The position numbers were made by a program, and so were the translations under genes. A model generated the notes under the pieces. That model saw only the letters and a program-made list of their open reading frames with translations, was not told the origin of the DNA and did not search any database. A DNA stretch of 64,000 nt from assembly GCF_008386395.1 (NCBI RefSeq), contig NZ_CP043761.1, positions 3,038,001 to 3,102,000 on the forward strand. The letters run 5' to 3'. The DNA comes from Paenibacillus sp. 37 (GTDB lineage Bacteria; Bacillota; Bacilli; Paenibacillales; Paenibacillaceae). Shown here piece by piece: positions 1 to 8,487 of the stretch; within the stretch, counting starts at the first letter, position 1; every line of letters starts with the position of its first letter.

Positions 1-1479
1 CTGCCGGTGTCCGCGCAAGAGATTCAAATCTCGGATCTGCCGCTCATCAAACACTGGCCTATGGACGGTGGGGCATTTGTGACGTTACCACAGGTTTATT
101 CGGAAGATCCGGACAAACCAGGCATCATGAATTCAAACTTGGGGATGTACCGGGTTCAACTGAATGGCAATGATTTTGAAATGAACAAAGAAATTGGATT
201 ACACTATCAGATTCATCGCGGAATTGGTATACATCAAGCCAAAGCGGTCAAAAAAGGAGAACCACTGAAAGTCAGCATTTTCATTGGGGGTCCACCAGCA
301 CATACACTCTCAGCGGTTATGCCTCTGCCTGAAGGACTCAGTGAGATGACATTTGCCGGTTTGCTCGCCGGACGTCGCTTCCGGTACAGTTACAAGGACG
401 GGTATTGCATCAGTAACGATGCTGATTTTGTCATCACGGGTGATATCTATCCAGGAGAGACAAAACCCGAAGGTCCGTTCGGGGATCATCTGGGTTATTA
501 CAGTCTGACACATGAATTCCCGCTAATGCGTGTGCATAAAGTCTATGCCAAACCTAATGCTATCTGGCCGTTTACGGTTGTTGGTCGACCACCGCAAGAG
601 GATACGGCTTTTGGTGATTTGATTCATGAGATTACTGGAGACGCGATTAAACAGGAGATTCCTGGTGTCAAAGAAGTGCATGCGGTCGATGCGGCAGGGG
701 TCCATCCATTGCTGTTTGCAATCGGCAGTGAACGTTACACGCCGTATCAGGCGGTGAAGCAGCCGACAGAGTTGCTCACGATTGCTAATCGCATTTTGGG
801 TACGGGTCAGCTCAGTCTGGCGAAGTACCTGTTTATTACTGCTGAGGATCGGCAACCTCTGGATACCCACAAGGAAGTTGAATTCCTAACCTATATCTTG
901 GAGCGTATGGATATGCAGCGGGATATTCATTTCCATACCCATACGACGATTGATACTTTGGATTACTCGGGTACAGGACTGAACAGCGGCAGCAAAGTTG
1001 TTTTTGCAGCATATGGCGACAAGGTTCGAGAGTTGTGCACGGAAGTGCCGGGGTCTTTGAAAAACATTCGTGGTTATGAGAATCCACAGCTCATCATGCC
1101 GGGTATTGTTTCGATCCAGACATCGGCCTTTACGAGTTATGCGAATACAGCACAGGAGATGCAAGCATTCACATCTCTATTGAAAGAACAGGGAGGCCTG
1201 GACTCGTGTCCGATGATCATTCTATGTGACGACAGTTCGTTCCTGAGTGCTAACCTCAGCAACTTCTTATGGGCAACCTTTACTCGCAGCAACCCTTCAC
1301 ATGACATGTATGGGGTTAACAGCGGGTATGACCACAAGCATTGGGGTTGTGATCAGGTGATTATTGATGCACGTACCAAACCCCATCAGGCACCGCCGCT
1401 GATTCCCGATGCTTCGGTCGAGAAGAGCATTGAACGATTTTTTGTTAAAGGTGCTAGTCTGGGTTCGATCAAAATCTAA
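1..1479 (+). CDS. UbiD-family prenylated-FMN decarboxylase, 5' end outside window
   Basis: The reading frame is open from the first base, so the gene starts upstream of the window; 492 residues are visible. The sequence resembles the UbiD/aryl-decarboxylase family, whose members use prenylated FMN for reversible decarboxylation of aromatic or unsaturated acids. The GMYRVQ block, the KPEGPFGDHLGYYS block and the late DHKHWGCDQ segment fit that family. Full-length members of the longer branch have about 100-130 residues before the point where this sequence begins. An in-frame GTG at position 7 is therefore probably internal and not the true start. The substrate cannot be told from sequence. No UbiX flavin prenyltransferase is present in the window, although it could lie upstream. 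A strong hairpin follows the stop. Confidence 0.85.
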   Translation: MPVSAQEIQISDLPLIKHWPMDGGAFVTLPQVYSEDPDKPGIMNSNLGMYRVQLNGNDFEMNKEIGLHYQIHRGIGIHQAKAVKKGEPLKVSIFIGGPPAHTLSAVMPLPEGLSEMTFAGLLAGRRFRYSYKDGYCISNDADFVITGDIYPGETKPEGPFGDHLGYYSLTHEFPLMRVHKVYAKPNAIWPFTVVGRPPQEDTAFGDLIHEITGDAIKQEIPGVKEVHAVDAAGVHPLLFAIGSERYTPYQAVKQPTELLTIANRILGTGQLSLAKYLFITAEDRQPLDTHKEVEFLTYILERMDMQRDIHFHTHTTIDTLDYSGTGLNSGSKVVFAAYGDKVRELCTEVPGSLKNIRGYENPQLIMPGIVSIQTSAFTSYANTAQEMQAFTSLLKEQGGLDSCPMIILCDDSSFLSANLSNFLWATFTRSNPSHDMYGVNSGYDHKHWGCDQVIIDARTKPHQAPPLIPDASVEKSIERFFVKGASLGSIKI

Positions 1480-1493
1480 TTTGAGATGATTTG

Positions 1494-1528
1494 AAGAAGT
1501 TCAAACGGAGCGTTTGAACTTCTTTGGC
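1494..1528 (+). terminator. Terminator after UbiD-like gene
   Basis: A perfect 14-bp inverted repeat (AAGAAGTTCAAACG and its complement) with a 3-base loop lies 15 bases after the stop codon. The T-run is short (TTCTTT), so it could also act mainly as an RNA-stabilising hairpin. Confidence 0.7.
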
Positions 1529-1732
1529 TTACTCTGATACGGCAATGAGGCATAAAAGTGTGTGAAAGTTTAAAACCGGGACTAATATAGATATTGGAGT
1601 GAGGATAAAGTCTTAGACGTTCGTATTTACCATTGTGATTAAGGTCGTTTGAACTATGTATGAAATGAAGAATTATAACGATATAAAGAAGTATAGGTAT
1701 TTTTGTGGCCCCGTTCCGTTGGGTGCTGTTAC

Positions 1733-1738
1733 TATAAT
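1733..1738 (+). promoter_or_regulatory. Candidate -10 box for HD-GYP gene
   Basis: TATAAT lies 25 bases before the chosen TTG start. No convincing -35 box is visible at 17 bases upstream, so the promoter may need an activator or a different sigma factor. The 208 bases before it (1525-1732) hold nothing else I recognise. Confidence 0.35.
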
Positions 1739-1762
1739 GAATTGTTCAGGGGGAATACCGAT

Positions 1763-2848
1763 TTGAGAATCCATATTATGAACCTGCAAGACGGAGACCG
1801 TCTAACTGCGGATACATTCAGCGATGCAGGATTACACGTTCTCGGGAAGGGAACTGTGATCAAAGGTGAGGATATCACCTTGCTTATGCAGCACCGTGTA
1901 GATTATGTAGATATTGAATCACGCGAAGAGGAAATCACTGAAGCAGAATTTTTTGCTGCAGCCGCCAAGCACGCTTCCGGGATAACTACGAAGGAAGAAC
2001 CGCCTGAAGAAGAGCTGAAGTCCCAATTTATTCAGACTGTACATAATTATCAAAATGCTTTTCTCGAAGCTCTGACCGTTGGCAAGTTCAACGCCACCAT
2101 GGTGGATGATGCACTGCAACCGATGGTTGAAGGACTGGATGAGCAGAAAGATGTCGTTCATCTCCTGATGATGCTGGAGCGGGATGACGTCAATAACTAT
2201 ACACATTCAATCCAGGTAGGATTGTTGTCCTTCTACCTTGCGAATTGGCTTGGATATTCTCAGAAGGAGAGTTATCAGATTAGTCGCGGTGGTTATCTGC
2301 ATGACATTGGAAAGTGTAAAGTTTCCCACCGGATTCGGAACAAAACAGAACCGTTGACGGCTGATGAGCAGCTTGAAATGCGGCGTCACACGATATATGG
2401 TCATGAAATTATCAAAAATTCGATGACGGATGAAGCGACAGCACTGGTTGCTCTGCAACATCACGAGCGGGAAGATGGGTCGGGTTATCCGATGCAACTT
2501 GAGAAAAGTGAAATTCATCCATATACCCAGATTGTATCTGTAGCGGATATCTATATAGGCATGAGATCCGGGAACCACGGAGGCAGCAATCCAAATCTGA
2601 TCAACAACCTTAGAGATATCTATGGAATGGGATTTGGTAAATTGAATGAAAAACCGGTTCAGGCATTGATGCAACATTTGCTTCCTAATTTCATCGGGAA
2701 ACAGGTATTGCTCAGCAATGGAGAAAAAGGAGTTATTGTCATGAACAATACATCTGATATTTTCAAACCACTCATCAAAGTGGAGTCTGAAGAATATCGA
2801 GATCTCTCCAAAGAGCGTACGCTTGCCATTGATGAATTGCTTATTTAA
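1763..2848 (+). CDS. HD-GYP domain protein, probable c-di-GMP phosphodiesterase
   Basis: A 361-residue protein. The first ~55 residues resemble the short N-terminal domain often found before HD-GYP domains. The HD-GYP core follows with an HDIGK motif (His180-Asp181), a downstream HTIYGHEII helix, a paired histidine HHE (233-235) and the intact DGSGYP signature. The full set of metal-ligand motifs suggests an active phosphodiesterase that hydrolyses cyclic di-GMP. The C-terminal ~60 residues look like a small beta domain that may bind a ligand. I chose the TTG at 1763 because AGGGGG precedes it by 9 bases; an upstream in-frame start at 1703 lacks a site and an ATG at 1778 is an alternative. 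The gene stands alone between two terminators. Confidence 0.85.
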   Translation: MRIHIMNLQDGDRLTADTFSDAGLHVLGKGTVIKGEDITLLMQHRVDYVDIESREEEITEAEFFAAAAKHASGITTKEEPPEEELKSQFIQTVHNYQNAFLEALTVGKFNATMVDDALQPMVEGLDEQKDVVHLLMMLERDDVNNYTHSIQVGLLSFYLANWLGYSQKESYQISRGGYLHDIGKCKVSHRIRNKTEPLTADEQLEMRRHTIYGHEIIKNSMTDEATALVALQHHEREDGSGYPMQLEKSEIHPYTQIVSVADIYIGMRSGNHGGSNPNLINNLRDIYGMGFGKLNEKPVQALMQHLLPNFIGKQVLLSNGEKGVIVMNNTSDIFKPLIKVESEEYRDLSKERTLAIDELLI

Positions 2849-2883
2849 TCTAATTATGATCTGTATTCCTTACTTATATTGAG

Positions 2884-2918
2884 AACGGGCCTCCTGTACG
2901 AAGACAGGGGACCCGTTT
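2884..2918 (+). terminator. Terminator after HD-GYP gene
   Basis: The stem pairs AACGGG..CCTGT with ACAGG..CCCGTT and runs into six Ts. It lies between the HD-GYP stop and the next gene, which has its own ribosome binding site. Confidence 0.85.
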
Positions 2919-3009
2919 TTTGTTATATCATGCTAAATGTGTTGTTCGACCAAGAAAGCAAGCGTATACTTTGCAAAGACCTTATTTTTCCTGCCAAGGA
3001 GCGATCGCC

Positions 3010-3483
3010 ATGATTGAAGTGACTACCGAGATTACGATACATGCCTCGATTGAACGGTGCTTTGACTATGCCCGGGATATTAATATACATACTCAGACCG
3101 TCTGGCAACATACGCGAGAGCGAGCAGTCGCAGGAGTAACCACAGGAAGAATTGGAGCAGGGGATACAGTTACATTTCAGGCTACTCATTTTGGTATCAG
3201 ACAGAAGTTGAAGTCCCGAATTGTGCAGTTTGAACGACCGTTCCTCTTTGTGGATCAGATGGAGAAAGGGGCTTTCAAGAGCATGCGACATGAACATCAT
3301 TTTAGCGAATGCGGAGATCAAATGACTTGCATGAGAGACACACTTCGATTTGAAGCGCCATTTGGATTGTTGGGATGGGCAACGGAGCGCCTTGTGCTGA
3401 AGAGATATATGCTGGCATTTCTGGAGAGTCGTAATCGTAAACTCAAAGTGATACTTGAGCAGCAGCCGGAATTAAACGGATAA
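3010..3483 (+). CDS. SRPBCC (START-like) family protein
   Basis: A 157-residue protein with the pattern of the SRPBCC/polyketide-cyclase fold: an N-terminal strand with paired residues EVTTEITIHAS, the helix FDYARDI, long beta strands, and a long C-terminal helix ending in a basic RNRKLKVIL segment. These proteins enclose a hydrophobic pocket that binds small ligands, and the ligand here is unknown. The ATG at 3010 has AAGGAG 9 bases upstream; the frame stays open upstream but without a site. It is followed after 17 bases by a very small membrane protein gene, which may be co-transcribed. Confidence 0.75.
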   Translation: MIEVTTEITIHASIERCFDYARDINIHTQTVWQHTRERAVAGVTTGRIGAGDTVTFQATHFGIRQKLKSRIVQFERPFLFVDQMEKGAFKSMRHEHHFSECGDQMTCMRDTLRFEAPFGLLGWATERLVLKRYMLAFLESRNRKLKVILEQQPELNG

Positions 3484-3500
3484 AGGAGAGAAGACGTTTG

Positions 3501-3659
3501 ATGGATAATGAATATTTTGTAGGTTGGGGCACACTTGCCTTGATTAATGCCGGACTGGCTCAGGGAAAAAACAGAAGTGGTCGGAACTGGTTTCTGATTT
3601 CCCTGTTATTTGGTCCGTTGGCAACCCTCTTTATTGTAGTGTGGAATAAACTGGACTAA
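3501..3659 (+). CDS. Small hydrophobic membrane protein, 52 residues
   Basis: An ATG with AAGGAGAG ten bases upstream opens a 52-codon frame ending at 3659. The product starts MDNEYFVGWGTLALINAGLA and has a first weakly hydrophobic stretch, a polar turn (QGKNRSGRNW), and a clear membrane helix of about 20 residues (FLISLLFGPLATLFIVVW). The N-rich turn followed by an LLFGP-type helix is common in short phage-holin-like or superinfection-immunity-like membrane proteins, but I cannot name a family. It ends one base before the convergent MFS gene and is probably co-transcribed with the SRPBCC gene. Confidence 0.65.
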   Translation: MDNEYFVGWGTLALINAGLAQGKNRSGRNWFLISLLFGPLATLFIVVWNKLD

Positions 3660-3660
3660 T

Positions 3661-4881
3661 TCAACGATCGAGATTCCGATGCATATAACGATCGATCATC
3701 CAAAACACAAGGGCTGCTGCACTAACGCCAGCACCTAACCAGCATACGGCTGTCCAGCCCGCCCATGCATACACTTGGGTAGAAACGATGGAGCCGGTTG
3801 CACTGCCGATGGAATAAAAGATCATATAAGCTGCCGTCAGGCGGCTCTGTGCTTCGGGGCGAACTTCGTAGATCAGGCTCTGGTTGGTAACATGTACGGC
3901 CTGCACGGCGAGATCAAGCAGGATAACACCCAGGATCAGGAACCAGAGGGAATGATGGACATAACCGATGGGCAGCCAGGACAAGAGCAGAATGACAAGG
4001 GCGACACCGGTTGTTTTCTGCCCAAGGCCCCGATCGGCGAGTTTACCTGCACGGGCGGCAGCCAGTGCTCCAGCCGCTCCAGCCAGACCGAATGCACCTA
4101 TGACCGTATGAGACAGGGACAGTGGAGGGCTACTTAGTGGCAGAACCATGGAAGTCCACAAGATGCTGAAGGCTGTAAAAATCAGCATTGCCAGCACACC
4201 TCGTACTCGTAACACACGCAACTCACGGTACAGTTGCAAGACGGAACCGAGTAATTGGATATAGCTTTGTTTCATTTGTGGGGATTGCTGCCTTGGGAGA
4301 ACAAAAAATAAGGCGACAATTCCGAGTAATGTAAGGCTCGCGGAGAAGAGATACACCGATCTCCACCCGAGCCAATCGTTCAGCGTACCTGCAACCGTTC
4401 GTGCAAGCAAAATGCCAATGACGATTCCGCTGGTTACCAACCCGACAATACGACCACGTTCGGAAGGGGCTGCCAAGTGTGCAGCAAATGCAACGAGCGT
4501 TTGCGTTATGACGGCTAACAAACCAACGACAGCCATGCCCGTGAATAAAAGTGAACTGGATTGTGCGGTTCCTACGAGAACCAGTGCAAGCACGGATAAG
4601 AGCATTTGAATGATGATCAGCATGCGGCGATTTAAGAGGTCACCAAGCGGAACAAGAAGGAACAGCCCCAAGGCATAACATATTTGAGTCACTGTGATGA
4701 CAATCCCTATGGATGATGGAGAGAGGCTGAATTCTTGAGCGATGGAGTCCAGCAAAGGCTGAGCGTAATAAATATTGGCGACCGCAAGTCCGCTGCACAC
4801 GGCGAAAAGAAGAGCAACTAACCGTGACATGGCAGGACGATCCTTATTGGATAATTGTGCATCTGGAGAAGAAGTTTGCAT
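3661..4881 (-). CDS. MFS drug-type efflux permease
   Basis: A 406-residue major facilitator protein with about 12 hydrophobic helices. It carries the loop 2-3 signature in the form GDLLNRR (usual GxLaDrxGrr) and a second copy GKLADRGLGQKT between helices 8 and 9. The N-terminal VANIYYAQPLLDSIA motif is typical of the small-molecule exporter branch. It is divergent from a TetR gene at 5168, and near-identical 18-bp operator candidates lie in front of both, so it is very likely the regulator's target. AAAGGTGA precedes the ATG. The substrate is unknown. Nothing suggests a broken frame. Confidence 0.85.
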   Translation of the reverse strand: MQTSSPDAQLSNKDRPAMSRLVALLFAVCSGLAVANIYYAQPLLDSIAQEFSLSPSSIGIVITVTQICYALGLFLLVPLGDLLNRRMLIIIQMLLSVLALVLVGTAQSSSLLFTGMAVVGLLAVITQTLVAFAAHLAAPSERGRIVGLVTSGIVIGILLARTVAGTLNDWLGWRSVYLFSASLTLLGIVALFFVLPRQQSPQMKQSYIQLLGSVLQLYRELRVLRVRGVLAMLIFTAFSILWTSMVLPLSSPPLSLSHTVIGAFGLAGAAGALAAARAGKLADRGLGQKTTGVALVILLLSWLPIGYVHHSLWFLILGVILLDLAVQAVHVTNQSLIYEVRPEAQSRLTAAYMIFYSIGSATGSIVSTQVYAWAGWTAVCWLGAGVSAAALVFWMIDRYMHRNLDR

Positions 4882-4903
4882 GAGTAGTTGTCACCTTTCT
4901 TTT

Positions 4904-4921
4904 ATGTACTGATCGGTATGT
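4904..4921 (-). promoter_or_regulatory. Candidate TetR operator upstream of MFS gene
   Basis: Read on the minus strand this is ACATACCGATCAGTACAT. It matches the site at 5135-5152 in 15 of 18 positions, and all three differences are transitions. It lies 22 bases before the MFS start codon, overlapping the expected leader. Confidence 0.6.
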
Positions 4922-5134
4922 TATGTTTCGGGATAACCATACTTTATTTGCGTGAATTCTGTCAACAGAGAATTGGGTGAGGGTTAAACTGAAGATTATT
5001 TACCCATAGAATACGACGATAAAATAACCATGAGATCGCTTGTATTCCTGATTTTTTTCGATTCATTTATAGCTAAAAACTCCTTTTCTGTTATTAGGTT
5101 TTGACTTTGTAATAAGAGTGAGATTACAATATAA

Positions 5135-5152
5135 ACATACTGATCGATACAT
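5135..5152 (+). promoter_or_regulatory. Candidate TetR operator upstream of tetR
   Basis: ACATACTGATCGATACAT lies 15 bases before the TetR start codon. Together with 4904-4921 it defines ACATACYGATCRRTACAT, in the same orientation relative to each divergent gene. This suggests that the regulator represses both itself and the exporter. Confidence 0.6.
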
Positions 5153-5167
5153 AAAGAGGTGAATTGT

Positions 5168-5749
5168 ATGGTTAGACAACGGGAATTTGATACGGATAAA
5201 ACACTTGATGCAGCGATGCATACGTTTTGGGACAAAGGGTTCGAAGCGGCATCTTTAAATGACTTGACGACCGCAATGGGCATACAACGTCCCAGTCTTT
5301 ACGCGGCTTTTGGCGATAAAAAGGAATTATTTGAAACAGCACTTCGCAGGTATACCACTCAGCATGCGGCTCAAGTCAGAGTCAGACTTCAACAGGGCTC
5401 CACGGTGCGAGAGGCCTTTCGTGGGCTGTTTGAACATATAGGAGCAGAGGGAAGTATAAACGAGCCCAGTCACGGCTGTTTTTGCATTAATACGATGGTT
5501 GAGCTGGCTCCACATGATCCCAAATTCGCTGTCCTTACACGGGAGCATCAGATGTACCTGGGTGTTCTTTTCAAAGAAACGATAGAACGAGGGCAACAGA
5601 GCGGGGAGTTGTCTACTGACATGAACGCAAATGCGGTCGCACAGTCTTTGGTAGTATCCATGATTGGACTGACTGTACTGATGAAATCAGGACCGGACCG
5701 CTTGTTTGTAGAGCAGAGTATCCAGGTTACGCTGTCTTTGTTACAATAA
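5168..5749 (+). CDS. TetR/AcrR family transcriptional regulator
   Basis: A 193-residue protein. The N-terminal DNA-binding domain (about residues 5-55) shows the usual TetR pattern: helix 1 DKTLDAAMHTFWDKGFEAAS, then the helix-turn-helix LNDLTTAMGIQRPSLYAAFGDKKELF. The remaining part is an all-helical ligand domain with a cysteine-containing GCFCINTMVELAPHDP segment, seen in the sub-branch that controls drug exporters and oxidoreductases. I chose the ATG at 5168 because GAGGTG precedes it; the GTG at 5159 is part of that ribosome binding site. It is divergent from the MFS permease and shares operator candidates with it. Confidence 0.85.
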   Translation: MVRQREFDTDKTLDAAMHTFWDKGFEAASLNDLTTAMGIQRPSLYAAFGDKKELFETALRRYTTQHAAQVRVRLQQGSTVREAFRGLFEHIGAEGSINEPSHGCFCINTMVELAPHDPKFAVLTREHQMYLGVLFKETIERGQQSGELSTDMNANAVAQSLVVSMIGLTVLMKSGPDRLFVEQSIQVTLSLLQ

Positions 5750-5908
5750 TCGGAATGATACTTATGAAATTGATGCAGAGCACCTCATTTTACAAGGATG
5801 ATGGAAGTTGTTTCCCTTCTCTTATCTGTGTCTGAGGGCATTGGGCAGATCAGGCCGGAGTTGCTACAATACAGTTAAGACTTGAGCAGATATAGGAGGA
5901 GATCAGGG

Positions 5909-6877
5909 ATGAATACGAAGTTGCGCTGTGCCGTTTTGGATGACTATCAGAACGTTGCGTTGACGTCGGCAGACTGGAGTTCGTTGATGGATCGGGTGGA
6001 GATTCAGACATTCAACAACTATATGGGCTCGGAAGAAAAAGTCATTCAGGAATTGCAAGATTTCGATATTGTGGTCCTGATGCGGGAACGTACACCATTT
6101 CCGGAGAGGGTTATTTCGCAGCTCCCTAAGCTAAAACTTCTGATTACAAGTGGAATGCGCAATGCGTCCATAGACCTTAAGGCTGCGGAGCAAAAAGGGA
6201 TCATTGTGTGTGGAACCGAGGGAAGCTCTAATCCGCCGACGGAGCTTACATGGGCACTAATTCTGGGGCTGTCCAGACAACTGGTTACGGAAAATAATGC
6301 ACTTCGCTCTAACCGAAACTGGCAGAGCACTGTAGGGTTGGATTTGTATGGGAGAACACTTGGATTGCTGGGTTTGGGCAAGATAGGCACTCGCATGGCT
6401 GAGATTGCACAAGCATTTGGCATGAATGTGATGGCCTGGAGTGAGAATCTAACACAAGAGAAAGCCGAAAAACATGGTGTCATCTGGTCCGAGACCAAGG
6501 AGCAATTGCTTGCACAGAGTGACATCGTATCCATTCATCTGGTATTAAGTGATCGTACGCGGAATCTGATCGGACAAGCCGAATTTCAACAAATGAAATC
6601 GAGTGCGCTACTCATCAATACGTCGCGAGCGGGCATTGTCGATCAGGAAGCTATGGTAGAGGCATTGCAGAGTGGTGTGATTGCTGGTGCAGGTCTGGAT
6701 GTATATGAGCAGGAACCGCTGCCGGTTAACCATGTGATGCGCACATTGCCCAACGTTCTGGCCACACCGCATCTGGGTTATGTGACTCGCGGCAATTATG
6801 AGATCTATTATAATCATGTCGTGGGAAATATAGAGATGTTCCTGAAGGGAACACCGATCAGGCAACTGCTTTCTTAG
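5909..6877 (+). CDS. D-2-hydroxyacid dehydrogenase family protein
   Basis: A 322-residue NAD-dependent oxidoreductase of the D-isomer 2-hydroxyacid dehydrogenase family. The nucleotide-binding motif is GLLGLGKIG (usual GxGxxG). The catalytic triad residues are in their normal contexts: Arg in LLINTSRAGIVD, Glu in DVYEQEPLP, and His in TPHLGYVT. This subgroup, which starts RCAVLDDYQNVA and has HLGYVTRGNYEIYY at the end, is commonly annotated by family only; the true substrate is unknown. AGGAGGAG lies 7-8 bases before the ATG. The gene appears monocistronic, with a hairpin after it and a convergent LacI gene beyond. Confidence 0.85.
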   Translation: MNTKLRCAVLDDYQNVALTSADWSSLMDRVEIQTFNNYMGSEEKVIQELQDFDIVVLMRERTPFPERVISQLPKLKLLITSGMRNASIDLKAAEQKGIIVCGTEGSSNPPTELTWALILGLSRQLVTENNALRSNRNWQSTVGLDLYGRTLGLLGLGKIGTRMAEIAQAFGMNVMAWSENLTQEKAEKHGVIWSETKEQLLAQSDIVSIHLVLSDRTRNLIGQAEFQQMKSSALLINTSRAGIVDQEAMVEALQSGVIAGAGLDVYEQEPLPVNHVMRTLPNVLATPHLGYVTRGNYEIYYNHVVGNIEMFLKGTPIRQLLS

Positions 6878-6932
6878 AATAAACGTATGCGGAGTATGAC
6901 TCTGCTACAGTTATATAGAATCAACGACAAAT

Positions 6933-6976
6933 AAGGTGCTGCCAGGAGAGAGTTAGACCTGAGCAACACCTTTTTA
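6933..6976 (+). terminator. Terminator between dehydrogenase and lacI-type gene
   Basis: AAGGTG-CTGC-CAGG pairs with CCTG-AGCAA-CACC around an 11-base loop, with one mismatch region, followed by five Ts. It sits between two convergent genes and may serve both. Confidence 0.65.
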
Positions 6977-7062
6977 GTATATCTATGTAGCAGGACACCG
7001 CATAAAGGGATATTCGTAAAATATATTCTTTCCTACCGACCCATCCCCTCACCAAAACAAAT

Positions 7063-8100
7063 TTAATTGTGTTGTCCTCGCTGGGAGGAATGAATCATGG
7101 CAACGCTTGATTCACGAACGATTAAGCGTGGTTCAAATTGGATGTGTTCGTAATCGGTCGTATTCATCTCCCGAATTCGTTTTAACAACAGCTCGGTAGC
7201 AAGTCTGGCGACTTCTTCGCCCATAATGGACACGGAACTAATCTGAGGAGACGTGACGGTCGTCCATTGATTATTATCCACACCCACAACAGCCACATCT
7301 TCAGGTACACGAACCCCTAACTCCTTGAACCGATTAACCAATCCGATGGCAACCATATCATTAATGGCATAGACTGCATCTGGCATATGCGTAAGTCCGT
7401 AGAAATAATCTGCAGCATTGGCACCAGTATTCAATGAAAAGTCCTCACCAAAGTAGACGAGAGAAATGTCCACATGGCCTACAGCTTGCTCATAAGCACG
7501 GAAGCGCTCTTCAATAATGTCCTTCGGTGCTCCTGCATAAGCGATTCGAGTCCGGCCGATTTTGAACAGATGTTCCATCACCAGTTTGCCTTCAGGTTGA
7601 GACAGAGAGACGATATCTGCCCTCATTCCGGGTTCCAGTTTCTTGCCGTAGTTAATCATAGAGATGGGGAGCGGGGCTTTATCAATCAGTCCCGGTAACG
7701 TTTTGGGATAGGCCAGAGGCATGAAGATCAATCCATCTACATGCAATTTTTTTACATTACGTATCGTTTCCAACTCGGTTCGGGCATTGCCTGCCGTGTT
7801 AATCTGAACGACATGGTACCCGTGCTGCTTCGCCGTTTGCTCAACAGACCAGGAAATATCCGGAATAATGGCGTTACGTATGTCGGGCACAACGAGCGCG
7901 ATCTGGTGCGTTTGCCGGATTTTCAGACTCTGTGCGGAGGTGTTGGGTACAAAACCCAGTTCTTCAATGGCCTTCATCACCTTATCTCGTGTTTTAATGC
8001 TTATGCCTTCTGAATTGTTGATGGCCCGGGATACGGTAGCGATGCCCACGCCGGCACGCTCAGCCACATCTTTGATCGTCAGTTTCTGTTCTTTCCTCAA
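7063..8100 (-). CDS. LacI family transcriptional regulator
   Basis: A 345-residue protein with a typical LacI helix-turn-helix near the start (KLTIKDVAERAGVGIATVSRAINN) and hinge residues SAQSLKIRQT. A periplasmic-binding-like sugar-sensing domain follows, with the LPEDVAVVGVDNN..TSPQISSV pattern. I place the start at the TTG (complement of 8098-8100), because GTGAGG precedes it by 9 bases. The GTG at 8115 sits inside that site and has no site of its own. The gene is divergent from a 2,3-butanediol dehydrogenase. Inverted repeats with the same CGGAA..TTCCG arms occur before both genes, so autoregulation and control of the neighbour are likely. The effector is unknown. Confidence 0.85.
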   Translation of the reverse strand: MRKEQKLTIKDVAERAGVGIATVSRAINNSEGISIKTRDKVMKAIEELGFVPNTSAQSLKIRQTHQIALVVPDIRNAIIPDISWSVEQTAKQHGYHVVQINTAGNARTELETIRNVKKLHVDGLIFMPLAYPKTLPGLIDKAPLPISMINYGKKLEPGMRADIVSLSQPEGKLVMEHLFKIGRTRIAYAGAPKDIIEERFRAYEQAVGHVDISLVYFGEDFSLNTGANAADYFYGLTHMPDAVYAINDMVAIGLVNRFKELGVRVPEDVAVVGVDNNQWTTVTSPQISSVSIMGEEVARLATELLLKRIREMNTTDYEHIQFEPRLIVRESSVAMIHSSQRGQHN

Positions 8101-8119
8101 TGTACGGTACCTCACTTTA

Positions 8120-8135
8120 TCGGAAACGATTCCGA
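8120..8135. promoter_or_regulatory. Candidate LacI-family operator near the regulator start
   Basis: TCGGAAACGATTCCGA has 6-bp arms (TCGGAA/TTCCGA) around a 4-base centre. It matches the perfect palindrome in front of the dehydrogenase except at one central base. It lies about 20 bases before the regulator's start codon, consistent with autoregulation. Confidence 0.65.
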
Positions 8136-8338
8136 ATATTTAGGGATATGTATGCACTTCACGATAAGTATATAACTTAATTATAACATTTGAGCCATGA
8201 AGTATCCCGTGATTGGACCACATTTATGCCGAAGTATGATTATATTTCATTCCGTCTGCAATATTATTTGTCAGGATATATCTTAATAACTTGGATTACA
8301 CCGGTTAAACAATACCGCTAAATTAACTTTAATAAAAG

Positions 8339-8352
8339 TGTAAGCGTTCTTA
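8339..8352. promoter_or_regulatory. cre-like site (CcpA)
   Basis: TGTAAGCGTTCTTA matches the catabolite-responsive element consensus TGWAANCGNTNWCA at all but the second-last position. It lies about 50 bases upstream of the dehydrogenase -35 box. Carbon catabolite control is plausible but unproven. Confidence 0.4.
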
Positions 8353-8401
8353 ATTAAACCCGATATGATCACGAAATAGACATATTAGTGGAGAAATATG
8401 T

Positions 8402-8430
8402 TTGACAGCGTATCTAAAATGTGACATATT
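8402..8430 (+). promoter_or_regulatory. Promoter of bdhA-like gene
   Basis: A perfect -35 TTGACA (8402-8407) is followed after 17 bases by CATATT (8425-8430), which matches the -10 consensus at 4 of 6. The predicted start of transcription falls at about 8437, directly beside the palindrome at 8438-8451. Confidence 0.55.
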
Positions 8431-8437
8431 TAATTTA

Positions 8438-8451
8438 CGGAAACGTTTCCG
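8438..8451. promoter_or_regulatory. LacI-family operator at bdhA-like transcription start
   Basis: CGGAAACGTTTCCG is a perfect 14-bp palindrome with the central CG typical of LacI-family operators. Its position just after the predicted start site suits repression by blocking the polymerase. Confidence 0.7.
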
Positions 8452-8487
8452 ATTATATCATATATTATGATCTGGGAGATGAAATGA

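Larger units (their letters stand above)
8101..8487. other. Divergent control region between lacI-type gene and bdhA-like gene
   Basis: This 387-base AT-rich stretch has no gene. It holds two LacI-type inverted repeats (8120-8135 and 8438-8451), a cre-like site (8339-8352) and a near-consensus promoter for the dehydrogenase (8402-8430), each listed separately. The remainder shows no recognisable element. Confidence 0.8.
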
